Shown here in pieces: positions 1 through 8,917 of a stretch of 64,000 nucleotides of DNA. The stretch comes from Alkalibacillus filiformis. GTDB lineage: Bacteria; Bacillota; Bacilli; Bacillales; Alkalibacillaceae. Each line of letters begins with the position of its first letter. Position 1 is the stretch's first letter. Where the stretch lies: NCBI RefSeq assembly GCF_030814115.1, contig NZ_JAUSUP010000004.1, forward strand, positions 1 through 64,000. The letters run 5' to 3'. The notes under the pieces were generated by a model. The model was not told the origin of the DNA, did not search any database, and worked only from the letters and a program-made list of their open reading frames with translations. A program made the position numbers and the translations under genes.

Positions 1-15
1 CTGCCCCCGCAACCA
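1..15 (+). tRNA. tRNA-fMet, 3' end only (cut by window edge)
   Basis: The first 15 bases end in CCCGCAACCA, which matches the acceptor 3' strand plus CCA of Bacillus initiator tRNA-Met. It lies three bases before tRNA-Asp, and fMet-Asp is a usual order in Bacillus tRNA clusters. Only the tail is visible, so the identity rests on recall of that tail. Confidence 0.7.
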
Positions 16-18
16 AAA

Positions 19-95
19 GGTCCGGTAGTTCAGTTGGTTAGAATGCCTGCCTGTCACGCAGGAGGTCGCGGGTTCGAGTCCCGTCCGGACCGCCA
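19..95 (+). tRNA. tRNA-Asp (GTC)
   Basis: A 77-nt cloverleaf with encoded CCA. The acceptor stem is GGTCCGG paired with CCGGACC, the anticodon loop is CTGTCAC (anticodon GTC), and the T loop is GGTTCGAGTCC. It is the last tRNA of a cluster and is followed by an intrinsic terminator. Confidence 0.97.
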
Positions 96-116
96 TATTA
101 TTTCAGACCATTCAGT

Positions 117-147
117 ACCTTGTGAATAGAATTCACAAGGTTTTTTT
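117..147 (+). terminator. Terminator of the tRNA cluster
   Basis: Perfect 11-bp hairpin ACCTTGTGAAT / ATTCACAAGGT with an AGA loop, followed by a run of seven T. Confidence 0.9.
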
Positions 148-223
148 ACATTTATAGAGCGATTTTTTACTTTTTTACATAGGAAGTTTTAAGAGATGAT
201 TATTTCCCTTAAGCAACCATCTT

Positions 224-232
224 TGCTATGAT
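224..232 (+). promoter_or_regulatory. Extended -10 promoter upstream of thiL
   Basis: TGCTATGAT is an extended -10 element (TGnTATGAT) 34 nt before the thiL start. No good -35 hexamer lies at the expected distance, so the call rests on the extended -10 alone. Confidence 0.45.
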
Positions 233-265
233 ACAGTTATACTGAAGTCATGGAGAGGTATTATC

Positions 266-1228
266 ATGAAGGAAACAGATCTTATCAAGCAAATCACACC
301 GTCTTTTTATCGACGAAGTTCAGTAGTAACAGGGATTGGTGATGATGGTGCTGTTATTAAGCCACCTAGTGGGCATGAGCTTGTCGTTGTAGCTGATGCA
401 ATGATTGAAGATGTTCATTTTTCTTTTAATTATATGGACTTATCAGATATTGGCCACCGTGTTCTAGCTGCCAATGTGAGTGATTTAATTGCTATGGGGA
501 GTGAACCATTATATTACTTAATAACAATTGGAGTACCAAGTGATTATAATCATAATGACATTCAATCGTTATATGACGGTATGAACGAGTTAGCGAAAGT
601 TTATAATATGGATTTAATTGGCGGTGACACGACTTCTTCCAGTAAGTTAATGATTTCGATCACGGCTTTTGGATCGGTCTTGCCTAATAAAAAAAGATTA
701 AGGTTCCAAGCAGAATCAGGAGATGTCGTATTTGTTACTGGTAACTTAGGAGAATCAGGTTATGGGCTTCATTTATTAAATGATGATCCTAAGTCAAAGG
801 ATAATTACTTCATTAACCGTCATAAACGTCCTGTACCAAGGCAAGCTTTCTTACAAGCTTCACAATCTCTAAATAGGATCTGTTTAAATGATATAAGTGA
901 TGGGATTTCGACTGAGTTAAATGAAATTGCAGAGGCATCATTAGTAAATATAGAAATCAATTATGAATCTTTGCCTGTTCACCAAGATATGACAAAGCTT
1001 AATTCAACATTTCTAAAACAGCTCGTCTTATCTGCTGGTGAGGATTTTGAATTAGTAGGGACTTGTTCTGTACAAGAATGGAAACAATTAGAACAGTTAT
1101 CTCAAAAGTTGAATGTACCGATTAAATCAATTGGAAGTGTAACAAGCTCTTCTTCAAATCCAAAGGTCAATTTAATTGAAAGCGACCAAACAACTATTTT
1201 AGAACGTAAAGGGTATGAGCATTCATAA
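266..1228 (+). CDS. thiL: Thiamine-monophosphate kinase
   Basis: ATP-dependent phosphorylation of thiamine monophosphate to thiamine diphosphate, the last step of cofactor synthesis. The 320-aa protein has the PurM/AIR-synthetase-like fold motifs: GIGDD near residues 23-27, GGDTT near 119-123 (metal and nucleotide binding) and DISDG near 210. The ATG is preceded by GGAGAGG at 252-258. It is the first gene of the same thiL-tsaE-tsaB-rimI-tsaD run found in B. subtilis (ydiA to gcp), directly after a tRNA cluster. The length is normal for the family. Confidence 0.95.
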   Translation: MKETDLIKQITPSFYRRSSVVTGIGDDGAVIKPPSGHELVVVADAMIEDVHFSFNYMDLSDIGHRVLAANVSDLIAMGSEPLYYLITIGVPSDYNHNDIQSLYDGMNELAKVYNMDLIGGDTTSSSKLMISITAFGSVLPNKKRLRFQAESGDVVFVTGNLGESGYGLHLLNDDPKSKDNYFINRHKRPVPRQAFLQASQSLNRICLNDISDGISTELNEIAEASLVNIEINYESLPVHQDMTKLNSTFLKQLVLSAGEDFELVGTCSVQEWKQLEQLSQKLNVPIKSIGSVTSSSSNPKVNLIESDQTTILERKGYEHS

Positions 1229-1247
1229 TAATTAATAGGTGATTTAT

Positions 1248-1694
1248 ATGTACAAGTTCAAAACAATAAATGAAACTGAAACGCAACGTTTAGCTAAACA
1301 AATAGGAGAAAAGTTACTACCTAATGATGTCGTAACGTTAGACGGTGATTTAGGTGCTGGCAAAACAACTTTTGCTAAAGGTTTAGCTGAAGGTTTAGCA
1401 GTAAAGCGAACGGTTAATAGCCCAACTTTTACAATCGTTAAAGAGTATAAAGGCCGTATGCCACTCTATCACATGGATGTTTATCGATTAGAAGATAGTG
1501 AAGAAGATATCGGTTTTGATGACTACTTTAATGCAGAAGGTGTGACCGTAATAGAATGGTCACAATTTATATCGGAATTTTTACCGGAAGAACGGTTACA
1601 AATTAATATAGAAAAGATTGATGAGGATCAACGTGAAGTAACTTTAACTCCTCATACCAATCATTTTAATGAATTATGCAAGGAGATCAAATAA
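1248..1694 (+). CDS. tsaE: tRNA t6A37 threonylcarbamoyltransferase complex ATPase TsaE
   Basis: P-loop ATPase that drives turnover of the TsaB-TsaD complex making N6-threonylcarbamoyladenosine at tRNA position 37. The Walker A motif GDLGAGKTT is near residues 33-41, and NSPTF and HMDVYR motifs typical of the family follow. The open frame begins at an upstream GTG (1239), but AGGTGA at 1237-1242 is a Shine-Dalgarno correctly spaced for the ATG at 1248. It ends in a TAATG overlap with tsaB, so the two are translationally coupled. Confidence 0.93.
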   Translation: MYKFKTINETETQRLAKQIGEKLLPNDVVTLDGDLGAGKTTFAKGLAEGLAVKRTVNSPTFTIVKEYKGRMPLYHMDVYRLEDSEEDIGFDDYFNAEGVTVIEWSQFISEFLPEERLQINIEKIDEDQREVTLTPHTNHFNELCKEIK

Positions 1695-2389
1695 TGAATG
1701 TGTTAGCGATCGATACTTCAAATCAACCGATGAGTGTTGCCATATTGAAAGACAATCAATTAGCTGCTGAGTTGACGGTAAATGTAAAACGCAATCATTC
1801 AATTCAACTGATGCCCGCTGTTGATTATATATTTAACCAGGCAAATTTAACGCCGAAAGATTTAAATTTAATAGCTGTTTCAGAAGGACCTGGGTCTTAT
1901 ACGGGTCTAAGAATAGGGATGACGACTGCGAAGACGATGGCATGGGCATTAAATCTACCCGTTGTCGCAATATCTAGTTTAGAAATGTTAGCAGCTAATT
2001 TATCTTATCATAATGGTTATGTATGCCCATTTTTCGATGCTAGAAGGGGTAATGTCTTCACGGGACTATATCAAGTTCAAAACGGGCAAATGACAAAGGT
2101 GAAAGATGATCTCAATACATCTATGGAGTCTTGGTTAGAACAGCTACAAAACATAGATGAGACAGTCCATTTTATTAGCTCAACGAATCACCAGTTTGAT
2201 GACTTAATAAAAGAGAAACTAGGAGCACAAGCAAATATTATTCAACATTCTATGAATTTACCGAGAGCTAGCATGTTAGCACATTTAGCGTTAGAACGTG
2301 AACCGACACCTGTTCATGCGTTAAAACCTCAATATCATCGAATGGTGGAGGCCGAAGCGAAATGGTTAGAGCAAAATCAAAAAAGGTAG
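1694..2389 (+). CDS. tsaB: tRNA t6A37 complex dimerisation subunit TsaB
   Basis: Inactive ASKHA-fold paralogue of TsaD that scaffolds the t6A complex. AIDTS at the N terminus and SEGPGSYTGLRIG are diagnostic. The frame is open upstream, but AGGAGATC at 1681 fixes the ATG at 1694, which shares its A with the tsaE stop codon. The length (231 aa) is normal. It is cotranscribed with tsaE, rimI and tsaD. Confidence 0.94.
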   Translation: MNVLAIDTSNQPMSVAILKDNQLAAELTVNVKRNHSIQLMPAVDYIFNQANLTPKDLNLIAVSEGPGSYTGLRIGMTTAKTMAWALNLPVVAISSLEMLAANLSYHNGYVCPFFDARRGNVFTGLYQVQNGQMTKVKDDLNTSMESWLEQLQNIDETVHFISSTNHQFDDLIKEKLGAQANIIQHSMNLPRASMLAHLALEREPTPVHALKPQYHRMVEAEAKWLEQNQKR

Positions 2390-2394
2390 AAGAG

Positions 2395-2841
2395 ATGAAT
2401 AAAACATTAATTCGTAAAATGGAGTTAACAGATTTAGATGATGTTATGAATGTTGAGTTAGCTTCTTTTCAAGCCCCATGGAAGCGAGAAGACTTTGAAT
2501 TTGATCTCTTTAAAAATCGTTTTTCACATTATTTAGTTTTAGAAAAAGATGAGCGAGTGATCGCTTATTGTGGTGTTTGGATTGTTATGGAATCAGCACA
2601 AATAACTAATATTGCAGTTTTACCAGAAGAACGAGGCCATAAGTACGGTGAGAAATTATTTGAGCAGGTTATGAAAATGACGAAACGATTCGATGTTGAG
2701 GAATTAACGTTAGAAGTCCGTGTATCAAATAAAGTGGCACAAAAAATGTACGAAAAATTTGGACTAGAGATTGTCAACAGGCGTGAAAACTACTATCCAG
2801 ACCAAGAAGATGCTTATGTAATGTGGGTGAAAATGTCATGA
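2395..2841 (+). CDS. rimI: Ribosomal-protein-alanine N-acetyltransferase-like GNAT protein
   Basis: GNAT-fold acetyltransferase. RimI acetylates the N terminus of ribosomal protein S18 in E. coli; the substrate in Bacillaceae is less certain. The acetyl-CoA binding region reads [19 protein letters not shown], followed by [18 protein letters not shown], the usual RimI signature. The ATG at 2395 follows AGGTAGAAGAG; the upstream part of the open frame lies inside tsaB. Its stop overlaps the tsaD start (ATGA), showing tight operon packing. Confidence 0.9.
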   Translation: MNKTLIRKMELTDLDDVMNVELASFQAPWKREDFEFDLFKNRFSHYLVLEKDERVIAYCGVWIVMESAQITNIAVLPEERGHKYGEKLFEQVMKMTKRFDVEELTLEVRVSNKVAQKMYEKFGLEIVNRRENYYPDQEDAYVMWVKMS

Positions 2842-3848
2842 AAGATAAAAATGAATTAATCTTAGCAATTGAGACAAGTTGTGATGAAACAGCAGCTGCA
2901 GTCGTGCAAGGTGGAACAAAACTCCTTTCAAATGTTGTAGCTACCCAAATGGACATCCACCAAAAGTTTGGCGGTGTAGTACCAGAGGTGGCATCAAGAC
3001 ATCATATCGAACAAATTACAGTCGTCATGGAACAAGCTTTAACAGAAGCTGATGTGACGATGGAGGATATAGATGCTGTTGCTGTAACAGAAGGGCCAGG
3101 ACTTGTTGGTGCTTTACTTGTTGGCGTTAACGCGGCCAAGGCACTTGCTTATGCACACGGAAAACCAGTCATCGGTGTTCATCATATTGCAGGTCATATA
3201 TATGCCAATCGGTTGGAACAAGAGTTTGAGTTTCCATTGATGTCCTTAGTCGTATCAGGAGGCCACACTGAACTCATTTATATGGAAGAACACGGTGAGT
3301 ATGAGATTATCGGTGAAACACGAGATGATGCAGCAGGAGAAGCGTATGACAAAGTGGCTAAAGCTTTAAGTTTACCTTATCCAGGTGGTCCACAAATTGA
3401 TCGTTTAGCACAAGAAGGAAAAGATACATATAATTTTCCTCGATCATACTTAGAAGAAGGTTCATATGATTTTAGTTTCAGTGGTCTAAAAACAGCAGTT
3501 ATTAACAAGTTGCATCATTTAAGACAAAAAGGTGAAGAGATAGACGTTGAAAATGTCGCAACATCTTTCCAAGAGAGTGTCATTGATGTGCTAGTTGATA
3601 AAACATATGAGGCAGCGATGGACTACGGTGTTAAACAGTTAATTGTTGCTGGTGGTGTTTCTGCGAATAAGACGTTAAGGGCGAGGATGGATCAGCGTTT
3701 TGCAGATACTGATGTAGAATTAGCGATTCCACCTTTATATTTATGTACAGATAATGCAGCAATGATCGGAGCTGCAGCATCAGTTGAATATCATAGACAA
3801 AATTATGCTTCGCTTAACTTAAATGCTAATCCAGGATTAATGATGTAA
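2838..3848 (+). CDS. tsaD: tRNA N6-adenosine threonylcarbamoyltransferase TsaD
   Basis: Catalytic subunit of the t6A37 complex, which transfers threonylcarbamoyl to A37 of ANN-decoding tRNAs. The ASKHA fold starts with AIETSCDET; the metal-binding HHIAGH motif and SGGHTEL are present, as is [12 protein letters not shown] near the C terminus. The ATG at 2838 overlaps the rimI stop as ATGA, with GGGTGA upstream; the earlier GTG at 2823 lies inside rimI and has no Shine-Dalgarno. The 336-aa length is standard. It is the last gene of the operon. Confidence 0.96.
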   Translation: MKDKNELILAIETSCDETAAAVVQGGTKLLSNVVATQMDIHQKFGGVVPEVASRHHIEQITVVMEQALTEADVTMEDIDAVAVTEGPGLVGALLVGVNAAKALAYAHGKPVIGVHHIAGHIYANRLEQEFEFPLMSLVVSGGHTELIYMEEHGEYEIIGETRDDAAGEAYDKVAKALSLPYPGGPQIDRLAQEGKDTYNFPRSYLEEGSYDFSFSGLKTAVINKLHHLRQKGEEIDVENVATSFQESVIDVLVDKTYEAAMDYGVKQLIVAGGVSANKTLRARMDQRFADTDVELAIPPLYLCTDNAAMIGAAASVEYHRQNYASLNLNANPGLMM

Positions 3849-3852
3849 TATG

Positions 3853-3892
3853 ATTACCCACAGCTTATACACAAAGTTGTGGGTAATTTTTT
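3853..3892 (+). terminator. Terminator of the thiL-tsaD operon
   Basis: Ten-bp stem ATTACCCACA / TGTGGGTAAT followed by six T. The stem arms and loop also carry DnaA-box-like 9-mers. Confidence 0.85.
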
Positions 3893-4034
3893 ATAAATTT
3901 AAGTGTGACGGTATGTGAACTTGTGTATAAATATTGTGGACAAAAGTAGTTAACCTTGTGGACTTTGTTAATAAGTCTGTGCAAAACTTGGTGTGTTGGG
4001 CACTTTTGTAGTGGATAAACCATATTTATACACA
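3854..4034 (+). other. DnaA-box cluster in the tsaD-ydiF intergenic region
   Basis: Between convergent tsaD and ydiF lie three exact TTATACACA boxes: 3865-3873 (+), 3922-3930 (-) and 4026-4034 (+). Near-matches are TTGTCCACA at 3935-3943 (-), TTTTGCACA at 3978-3986 (-), AGTGGATAA at 4010-4018 (-) and TTACCCACA arms at 3854-3862 and 3878-3886. Such density of 9-mers fitting TTWTNCACA in 180 bp is not expected by chance. From memory, the same gcp-ydiF interval of B. subtilis is one of the DnaA-box clusters outside oriC that titrate DnaA. Confidence 0.7.
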
Positions 4035-4065
4035 TAAAAGCACTCGGAATGAACTCCAAGTGCTT
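4035..4065 (-). terminator. Terminator of ydiF
   Basis: Read on the minus strand, AAGCACT and AGTGCTT form the stem base, followed by TTTT. It lies 7 bp past the ydiF stop. Confidence 0.7.
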
Positions 4066-4071
4066 CTTAGC

Positions 4072-6021
4072 TTAAGAACCAGCCTTAAACGACTCAAGCT
4101 CTTCTTGTAACGTTTCCCATTCTTCCATGAGTTGTTCTAATGAATCTTGGCTTGATTTTATTGTATTATTGATTTCCTGCAGTCTTGAGTAATCACCTGT
4201 TAATTCAGGGTCTTCCATTTTAGCTTCTTGTTCTTCGATAATTTGTTCATGTTTTTGAATGTCTTCTTCGACTTGGCTGATCCGACGTTCGACTCTACGG
4301 ATCTCGCGCTTAACTTGTTTATCTTCTTCAAATTGTTTTTTGTTCGTGCTCTCTTCTACAACTTGCTGTTTTGCTTCTTCCATTGCTTTAAGTTCTGCTT
4401 CTTCTTGGATTTTTTCAATATAATAGTCATAGTCACCAAGGAAAATTCTAATTTCATCTTGTCTCATTTCCATCACTTGTGACGCAATCCGATTAATGAA
4501 ATAACGGTCGTGTGAGACGAACAAAATTGTTCCAGGGAAGTCAGCTAATGCAGCTTCTAAAACCTCTTTACTATCTAAATCAAGGTGGTTTGTCGGCTCG
4601 TCCATAATGAGGACGTTTGCTTTTTTAAGCATCAGTTTTGCAAGTAGAATTCGCGCTTTCTCACCACCACTTAACATGCCGATTGTTTTTAACACATCAT
4701 CTCCTGTAAAAAGGAAGTTACCTAAAATCGTACGAACATCCTTTTCAGGCATGAGCGGGTAATCATCCCATAGTTCATTTAAGGCTGTCTTTGATGGATT
4801 GAGTGTGGATTGCTCTTGGTCATAATAACCGAATTCAACATTCGTGCCAACTTGAATGTCGCCTTCAACGAATTCCATACGATTTAAAATCGCTTTGAGT
4901 AAAGTTGTTTTCCCAACCCCGTTAGGTCCGACAATCGCAATTCGGTCACCACGGTTAACTCTGAACGTCACATTTTTGAAAATCGGCTCGTCCAAAGCAC
5001 CATACTTCGCTTGAAAATTTTCAACCTTCAACACATCGTTACCACTTTTTCGTTTAATGTCGAATGAAAATTTAGCTGAAGCATCATCTAGATCAGGGTG
5101 ATCAATTCGTTCTATCTTTTCTAACTGTTTTCGCTTTGACTTAGCACGATTACTCGTTGAATCACGCGCAATATTACGTTGGACGAAATCTTCCATACGT
5201 TTAATTTCACTTTGTTGTTTTTCATACTGTTTCTTTTGGAGCTCGTAATCTTCTGCTCGCTTTTCTAAGAAGTAACTATAATTCCCGTGATATTTTTTTG
5301 AAGATTGAAAAGCGACTTCATAGACGATATTAGCAGTTTGGTCTAAAAAGTAACGGTCGTGTGAAACGATGACAACCGCCCCGTCGTAATGGTTGAGATA
5401 GCCTTCTAACCAATTGAGCGTTTTAATATCTAAGTGGTTCGTCGGCTCATCTAAGATTAAGATGTTAGGCTTCGCTAATAGCAATTTACCTAATGCTAAA
5501 CGCGTCTTCTGACCACCACTTAAATCAGCAATAGGTGTATTGAGATCAAAGCCACCAAAGTTTAACCCTTGTAAGACAGAATGGATTTCAGCTTCGTATT
5601 GAAAACCGCCGATCGATTGAAAGTGGTTTTGTTTTTGATCATACGTTGTTAGAAGTTGTTCGTATTCTGTTTCTTTTTGGAAAGCATCAGGATTAGCCAT
5701 TTGCGCTTCAAGTTCGCGCAACTCTTTTTCTAAGTTAATGACATCTTGATATACTTCTAGCATTTCATTCCAAATCGATTTATCAGAATCTAATCCTGTA
5801 TGTTGATCTAAATAGCCAACGGTGACATCTTTCGGTTTAAAAACGTCACCTTCATCGTGCTTTAATTGACCAGCCATAATTTGCAAGATTGTTGATTTCC
5901 CAGCACCATTTCGCCCGACAATCGCAATTCGGTCTTGGTGATGTACTTCTATGTTAATTTTCGATAAAATAAGGTCAGCACCAAAATATTTACCGATATC
6001 TTTTAATTGCATTACGATCAT
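4072..6021 (-). CDS. ydiF: ABC-F family ATPase, YdiF type
   Basis: Soluble tandem ABC protein of the ABC-F class, which acts on ribosomes rather than in membranes. The 649 residues contain two nucleotide-binding domains, with Walker A GRNGAGKS and GPNGVGKT, signatures LSGGQKTRLALGK and LSGGEKARILLAK, and Walker B LILDEPTNHLD / LIMDEPTNHLD. An inter-domain linker rich in K/R follows the first domain, and a long charged coiled coil forms the C terminus (about residues 545-645), as in B. subtilis YdiF. GAGGTGA lies 8 nt before the ATG. The exact role of this subgroup is not settled. Confidence 0.92.
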   Translation of the reverse strand: MIVMQLKDIGKYFGADLILSKINIEVHHQDRIAIVGRNGAGKSTILQIMAGQLKHDEGDVFKPKDVTVGYLDQHTGLDSDKSIWNEMLEVYQDVINLEKELRELEAQMANPDAFQKETEYEQLLTTYDQKQNHFQSIGGFQYEAEIHSVLQGLNFGGFDLNTPIADLSGGQKTRLALGKLLLAKPNILILDEPTNHLDIKTLNWLEGYLNHYDGAVVIVSHDRYFLDQTANIVYEVAFQSSKKYHGNYSYFLEKRAEDYELQKKQYEKQQSEIKRMEDFVQRNIARDSTSNRAKSKRKQLEKIERIDHPDLDDASAKFSFDIKRKSGNDVLKVENFQAKYGALDEPIFKNVTFRVNRGDRIAIVGPNGVGKTTLLKAILNRMEFVEGDIQVGTNVEFGYYDQEQSTLNPSKTALNELWDDYPLMPEKDVRTILGNFLFTGDDVLKTIGMLSGGEKARILLAKLMLKKANVLIMDEPTNHLDLDSKEVLEAALADFPGTILFVSHDRYFINRIASQVMEMRQDEIRIFLGDYDYYIEKIQEEAELKAMEEAKQQVVEESTNKKQFEEDKQVKREIRRVERRISQVEEDIQKHEQIIEEQEAKMEDPELTGDYSRLQEINNTIKSSQDSLEQLMEEWETLQEELESFKAGS

Positions 6022-6121
6022 AGTTTATTCACCTCAATGTGAACTAGTTTATCTTATAGTTCTATCATAAAGCAATGTTCCACGTTTTAAAATGGAATTT
6101 AAAAAAGGAGAACCTTAAACG

Positions 6122-6742
6122 ATGGAAGAAAATAAAATACCTCAAGCTACAGCCAAACGATTACCACTATATTATAGACATTTAAATAATTTGCACCAAC
6201 AAGGGAAACAACGCGTTTCGTCAAAAGAACTGAGTGAAGCGTTAAAAGTTGACTCAGCAACGATTCGCAAGGACTTTTCATATTTTGGCGAGTTAGGCCG
6301 AAAAGGTTACGGTTACGATATTCAGCACCTAATCTATTTCTTTAGAAAGACGTTAGATCAAGATGAAATCTCACGTGTAGCGTTAGTTGGAGTGGGGAAT
6401 TTAGGGACAGCATTATTAAATTATAACTTTATTAAAAACAACAATACGAAAATTGAAATTGCATTCGACACGAATGATAAGGTAGACACGACAATCGGTG
6501 GAGTTCGAATCTATAGTGTCGATGACTTAGAGAAAGAATTGAAACGTACTGGGATTACAGTTGCGATTTTAACTGTACCGATGCACGCGGCTGATGAAAT
6601 GACTGAACGATTAGTCAATGCAGGTGTTGAAGGGATTTTAAACTTTACACCAGCGAGGTTATCAGTTCCTGATTCAGTTAGAGTTCATCATATCGATTTA
6701 TCAGTCGAACTTCAGTCTTTAATTTATTTCTTAAAAAATTAG
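6122..6742 (+). CDS. rex: Redox-sensing transcriptional repressor Rex
   Basis: Rex senses the NADH/NAD+ ratio and represses fermentation and respiratory genes when NADH is low. The N-terminal winged helix (about residues 1-80, [26 protein letters not shown]) is followed by a Rossmann domain with [15 protein letters not shown] and a C-terminal domain-swap helix. AAGGAG at 6105-6110 precedes the ATG. It is divergent from ydiF, and the position matches B. subtilis rex (ydiH). I saw no clear Rex operator in the 100-bp divergent region. Confidence 0.96.
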   Translation: MEENKIPQATAKRLPLYYRHLNNLHQQGKQRVSSKELSEALKVDSATIRKDFSYFGELGRKGYGYDIQHLIYFFRKTLDQDEISRVALVGVGNLGTALLNYNFIKNNNTKIEIAFDTNDKVDTTIGGVRIYSVDDLEKELKRTGITVAILTVPMHAADEMTERLVNAGVEGILNFTPARLSVPDSVRVHHIDLSVELQSLIYFLKN

Positions 6743-6767
6743 AGAGGGCATCCCCCTCTCGTTTTTA
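6742..6767 (+). terminator. Terminator of rex
   Basis: GAGAGGG / CCCTCTC stem with a short loop, followed by GTTTTT. Confidence 0.85.
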
Positions 6768-6842
6768 TTTATTGTCTTTCAATTATTGTTTAAAAGGAGT
6801 ACAATAGTTCGTGAGACGAATTAATTAAGGGAGAAAGAATTC

Positions 6843-8243
6843 ATGAGCAATCTACCAAATAAATGGTTAGTCGTATTAGCGGTCTTATTCGGAACGTTTA
6901 CCGTTATTTTAAACAATAGTATGTTAAACCCGGTGTTACCGGAATTTATGCACATATTCGATTCAGATGCCGTAGGAGTAAGCTGGATTTTAACAATCTT
7001 CATGATTGCAATGGGAATGACAATGCCGTTAACCGGTTACTTAGGTGATCGGTTCGGGAAGAAAACAATCTACATAATCGGGGTACTGTTATTTACCTTC
7101 GCATCGATCCTTGGCGCTATGTCACAAACGTTAAGCATGATTATTATTGCACGTGCTATTCAAGGTATTGCTGGAGGACTCATGATGCCAAATGCCATGG
7201 CGTTAATATTTAATGCCTTCCCAAAAAATGAACGTGGTTTCGCCGTTGGAACATATGGTATTTCAGTTATGATTGCGCCTGCTATTGGTCCAACAATTGG
7301 CGGTGTCATTGCAGAAAGCTTTAATTGGATTTTCTTATTCTTAGTCAATTTACCTTTCGCCTTACTCAGTCTATTTTTCTCAATAAAATATTTAAAGCCA
7401 ACACCATCAAACCCAAGTATTCGTTTTGATTACATTGGTTTTATAATGGTTACACTTGGAGTGGGCTCAGTCCTTTACGTGTTAGGTCAAGGACGAGAGT
7501 TACAGGCTTTAGTAAGTTTGAACAATGCGCTTTTATTAGTTGTCGGCATTATTTTAATTATCGTTTTTGTAAAATACGAATTAAGAAAAGATCAGCCATT
7601 GCTAGACTTACGTGTGTTTAAAATAAAAACGTATCGATATTCGATTATCGTAACATCAGCTGCGTCAATCGGGTTGTTCTCAGGACTATTCTTAATTCCG
7701 TATATGATCCAAGAGGCGTTTGAGCTTGGTATGGTCGCAACAGGCTTAATCTTTTTACCGAGTGCGTTAATGAGTGGCTTGTTTATGAACATTGGTGGCA
7801 AGTTACTCGATAAAAAAGGGCCGAGAGTTGTCATTCCAACTGGATTGGCTATTCTTTCAGGGGCGAGCTTAGCTTTTGGATTTATCGAGCTAACGACTGC
7901 TTTTTGGGTGATTGTTGTAATCTACATTGTGCACGGTGCAGGCTTAGGTTTTGGTAACATGCCAGCAACAACAGCTGGAATGAACAAAATTCCTGAACAT
8001 TTAGTGGCTCAAGGTTCAGCGATGAATAATTTAATTAGACAGTTCGCATCTTCATTAGGAATCGTCTTTTTCTCAGTTTATTATGAGTTAAGAAGAGGAC
8101 ACATGATTTTGCTTGATGAATATACCGTTCAAGAAGCGACATTACAAGCGATTAATGAAGCCTTTATTGTAGCTGCTGTCATTATTGCATTAGCCATTCC
8201 TGCAGCACTTAAGATGAAGGGTGTTGAAGACGAAGAGGGGTGA
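6843..8243 (+). CDS. MFS drug/H+ antiporter, DHA2 (EmrB/QacA) family
   Basis: Integral membrane exporter of the 14-helix DHA2 family. The 466 residues are almost wholly hydrophobic segments; motif A reads GYLGDRFGKK after helix 2, and motif C is seen as GPTIGGVI in helix 5. GGGAGA precedes the ATG. Substrate cannot be told from sequence. The downstream SRAP gene starts 7 bp after the stop, so the two may be cotranscribed. EmrB-like proteins typically export toxic hydrophobic compounds; that role here is inference. Confidence 0.88.
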   Translation: MSNLPNKWLVVLAVLFGTFTVILNNSMLNPVLPEFMHIFDSDAVGVSWILTIFMIAMGMTMPLTGYLGDRFGKKTIYIIGVLLFTFASILGAMSQTLSMIIIARAIQGIAGGLMMPNAMALIFNAFPKNERGFAVGTYGISVMIAPAIGPTIGGVIAESFNWIFLFLVNLPFALLSLFFSIKYLKPTPSNPSIRFDYIGFIMVTLGVGSVLYVLGQGRELQALVSLNNALLLVVGIILIIVFVKYELRKDQPLLDLRVFKIKTYRYSIIVTSAASIGLFSGLFLIPYMIQEAFELGMVATGLIFLPSALMSGLFMNIGGKLLDKKGPRVVIPTGLAILSGASLAFGFIELTTAFWVIVVIYIVHGAGLGFGNMPATTAGMNKIPEHLVAQGSAMNNLIRQFASSLGIVFFSVYYELRRGHMILLDEYTVQEATLQAINEAFIVAAVIIALAIPAALKMKGVEDEEG

Positions 8244-8249
8244 TCAATA

Positions 8250-8912
8250 GTGTGTGGTCGATTTACGTTAACAGTAGGAGAGCGTTTCTTAAAAGAACAT
8301 TTTAATGTGGACCATGTTGATTGGAAGCCGAGTTATAATATCGCCCCAACTCAAGACGTGTTATCAGTTGTGCATGATGGCTCTGGTAATAGATTAGGTA
8401 AGATGAGCTGGGGACTGATTCCATCGTGGGCAAAAGATGAAAGTATGCGTTCTAAAATAATTAACGCAAGATTAGAAACAGCCGATGAAAAGCCGAGTTT
8501 TAAAAGGTTAATGACGAAGCGGCGTTGCTTAATTTTAGCAGATAGTTTTTACGAGTGGGTGAAAGTTGATGGGAAGAAACAACCAGTTCGAATTTACCCA
8601 CCAAATCATGACTATTTTGCCTTTGCGGGACTGTGGGACAGGTGGAAAAGTGCTGAAGGCAAGGAAATGGTCACTTGTACGATTTTAACGAAAGAAGCAA
8701 ACGAAACAATCGAACCAATCCATCACCGTATGCCAGTCATTTTGCCAAGAGAGTATGAACAAGATTGGATTGATTTCGAAGCAAAAGAACCAAGTGAAAT
8801 GAAAGAATGGGTGAACGATGTATCAGATATCCCGCTTGATTACTATGAAGTAAGCACGTATGTGAACAGTCCGAGGAATAATGATGAGACTTGTATTGAG
8901 AAAGTGGAGTGA
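8250..8912 (+). CDS. SRAP domain protein (YedK/HMCES family)
   Basis: SOS-response-associated peptidase-fold protein that forms a covalent thiazolidine crosslink with abasic sites in single-stranded DNA. Cys2 (start MCGRF after self-removal of Met) is the crosslinking residue; the conserved NIAPTQ, WGLIPSWAKD, NARLET, FYEW and the HHRMPVIL catalytic His region are all present. The start is GTG, forced by the Cys2 requirement, with GAGGGG upstream. 220 aa is typical. It follows the MFS gene and its 3' end runs into a tandem repeat array. Confidence 0.93.
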   Translation: MCGRFTLTVGERFLKEHFNVDHVDWKPSYNIAPTQDVLSVVHDGSGNRLGKMSWGLIPSWAKDESMRSKIINARLETADEKPSFKRLMTKRRCLILADSFYEWVKVDGKKQPVRIYPPNHDYFAFAGLWDRWKSAEGKEMVTCTILTKEANETIEPIHHRMPVILPREYEQDWIDFEAKEPSEMKEWVNDVSDIPLDYYEVSTYVNSPRNNDETCIEKVE

Positions 8913-8917
8913 TGGCT

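Noticed and set aside
119-139. TTGTGAA...TTCACAA, similar to a Rex operator, after tRNA-Asp
   Set aside because: The spacing is 5 rather than 4 bp and it is fully part of a terminator hairpin with a T run; no promoter overlaps it.
6778-6805. Promoter TTTCAA-N16-TACAAT before the MFS gene
   Set aside because: The -35 is poor and alternative pairings have wrong spacing; not strong enough to list.
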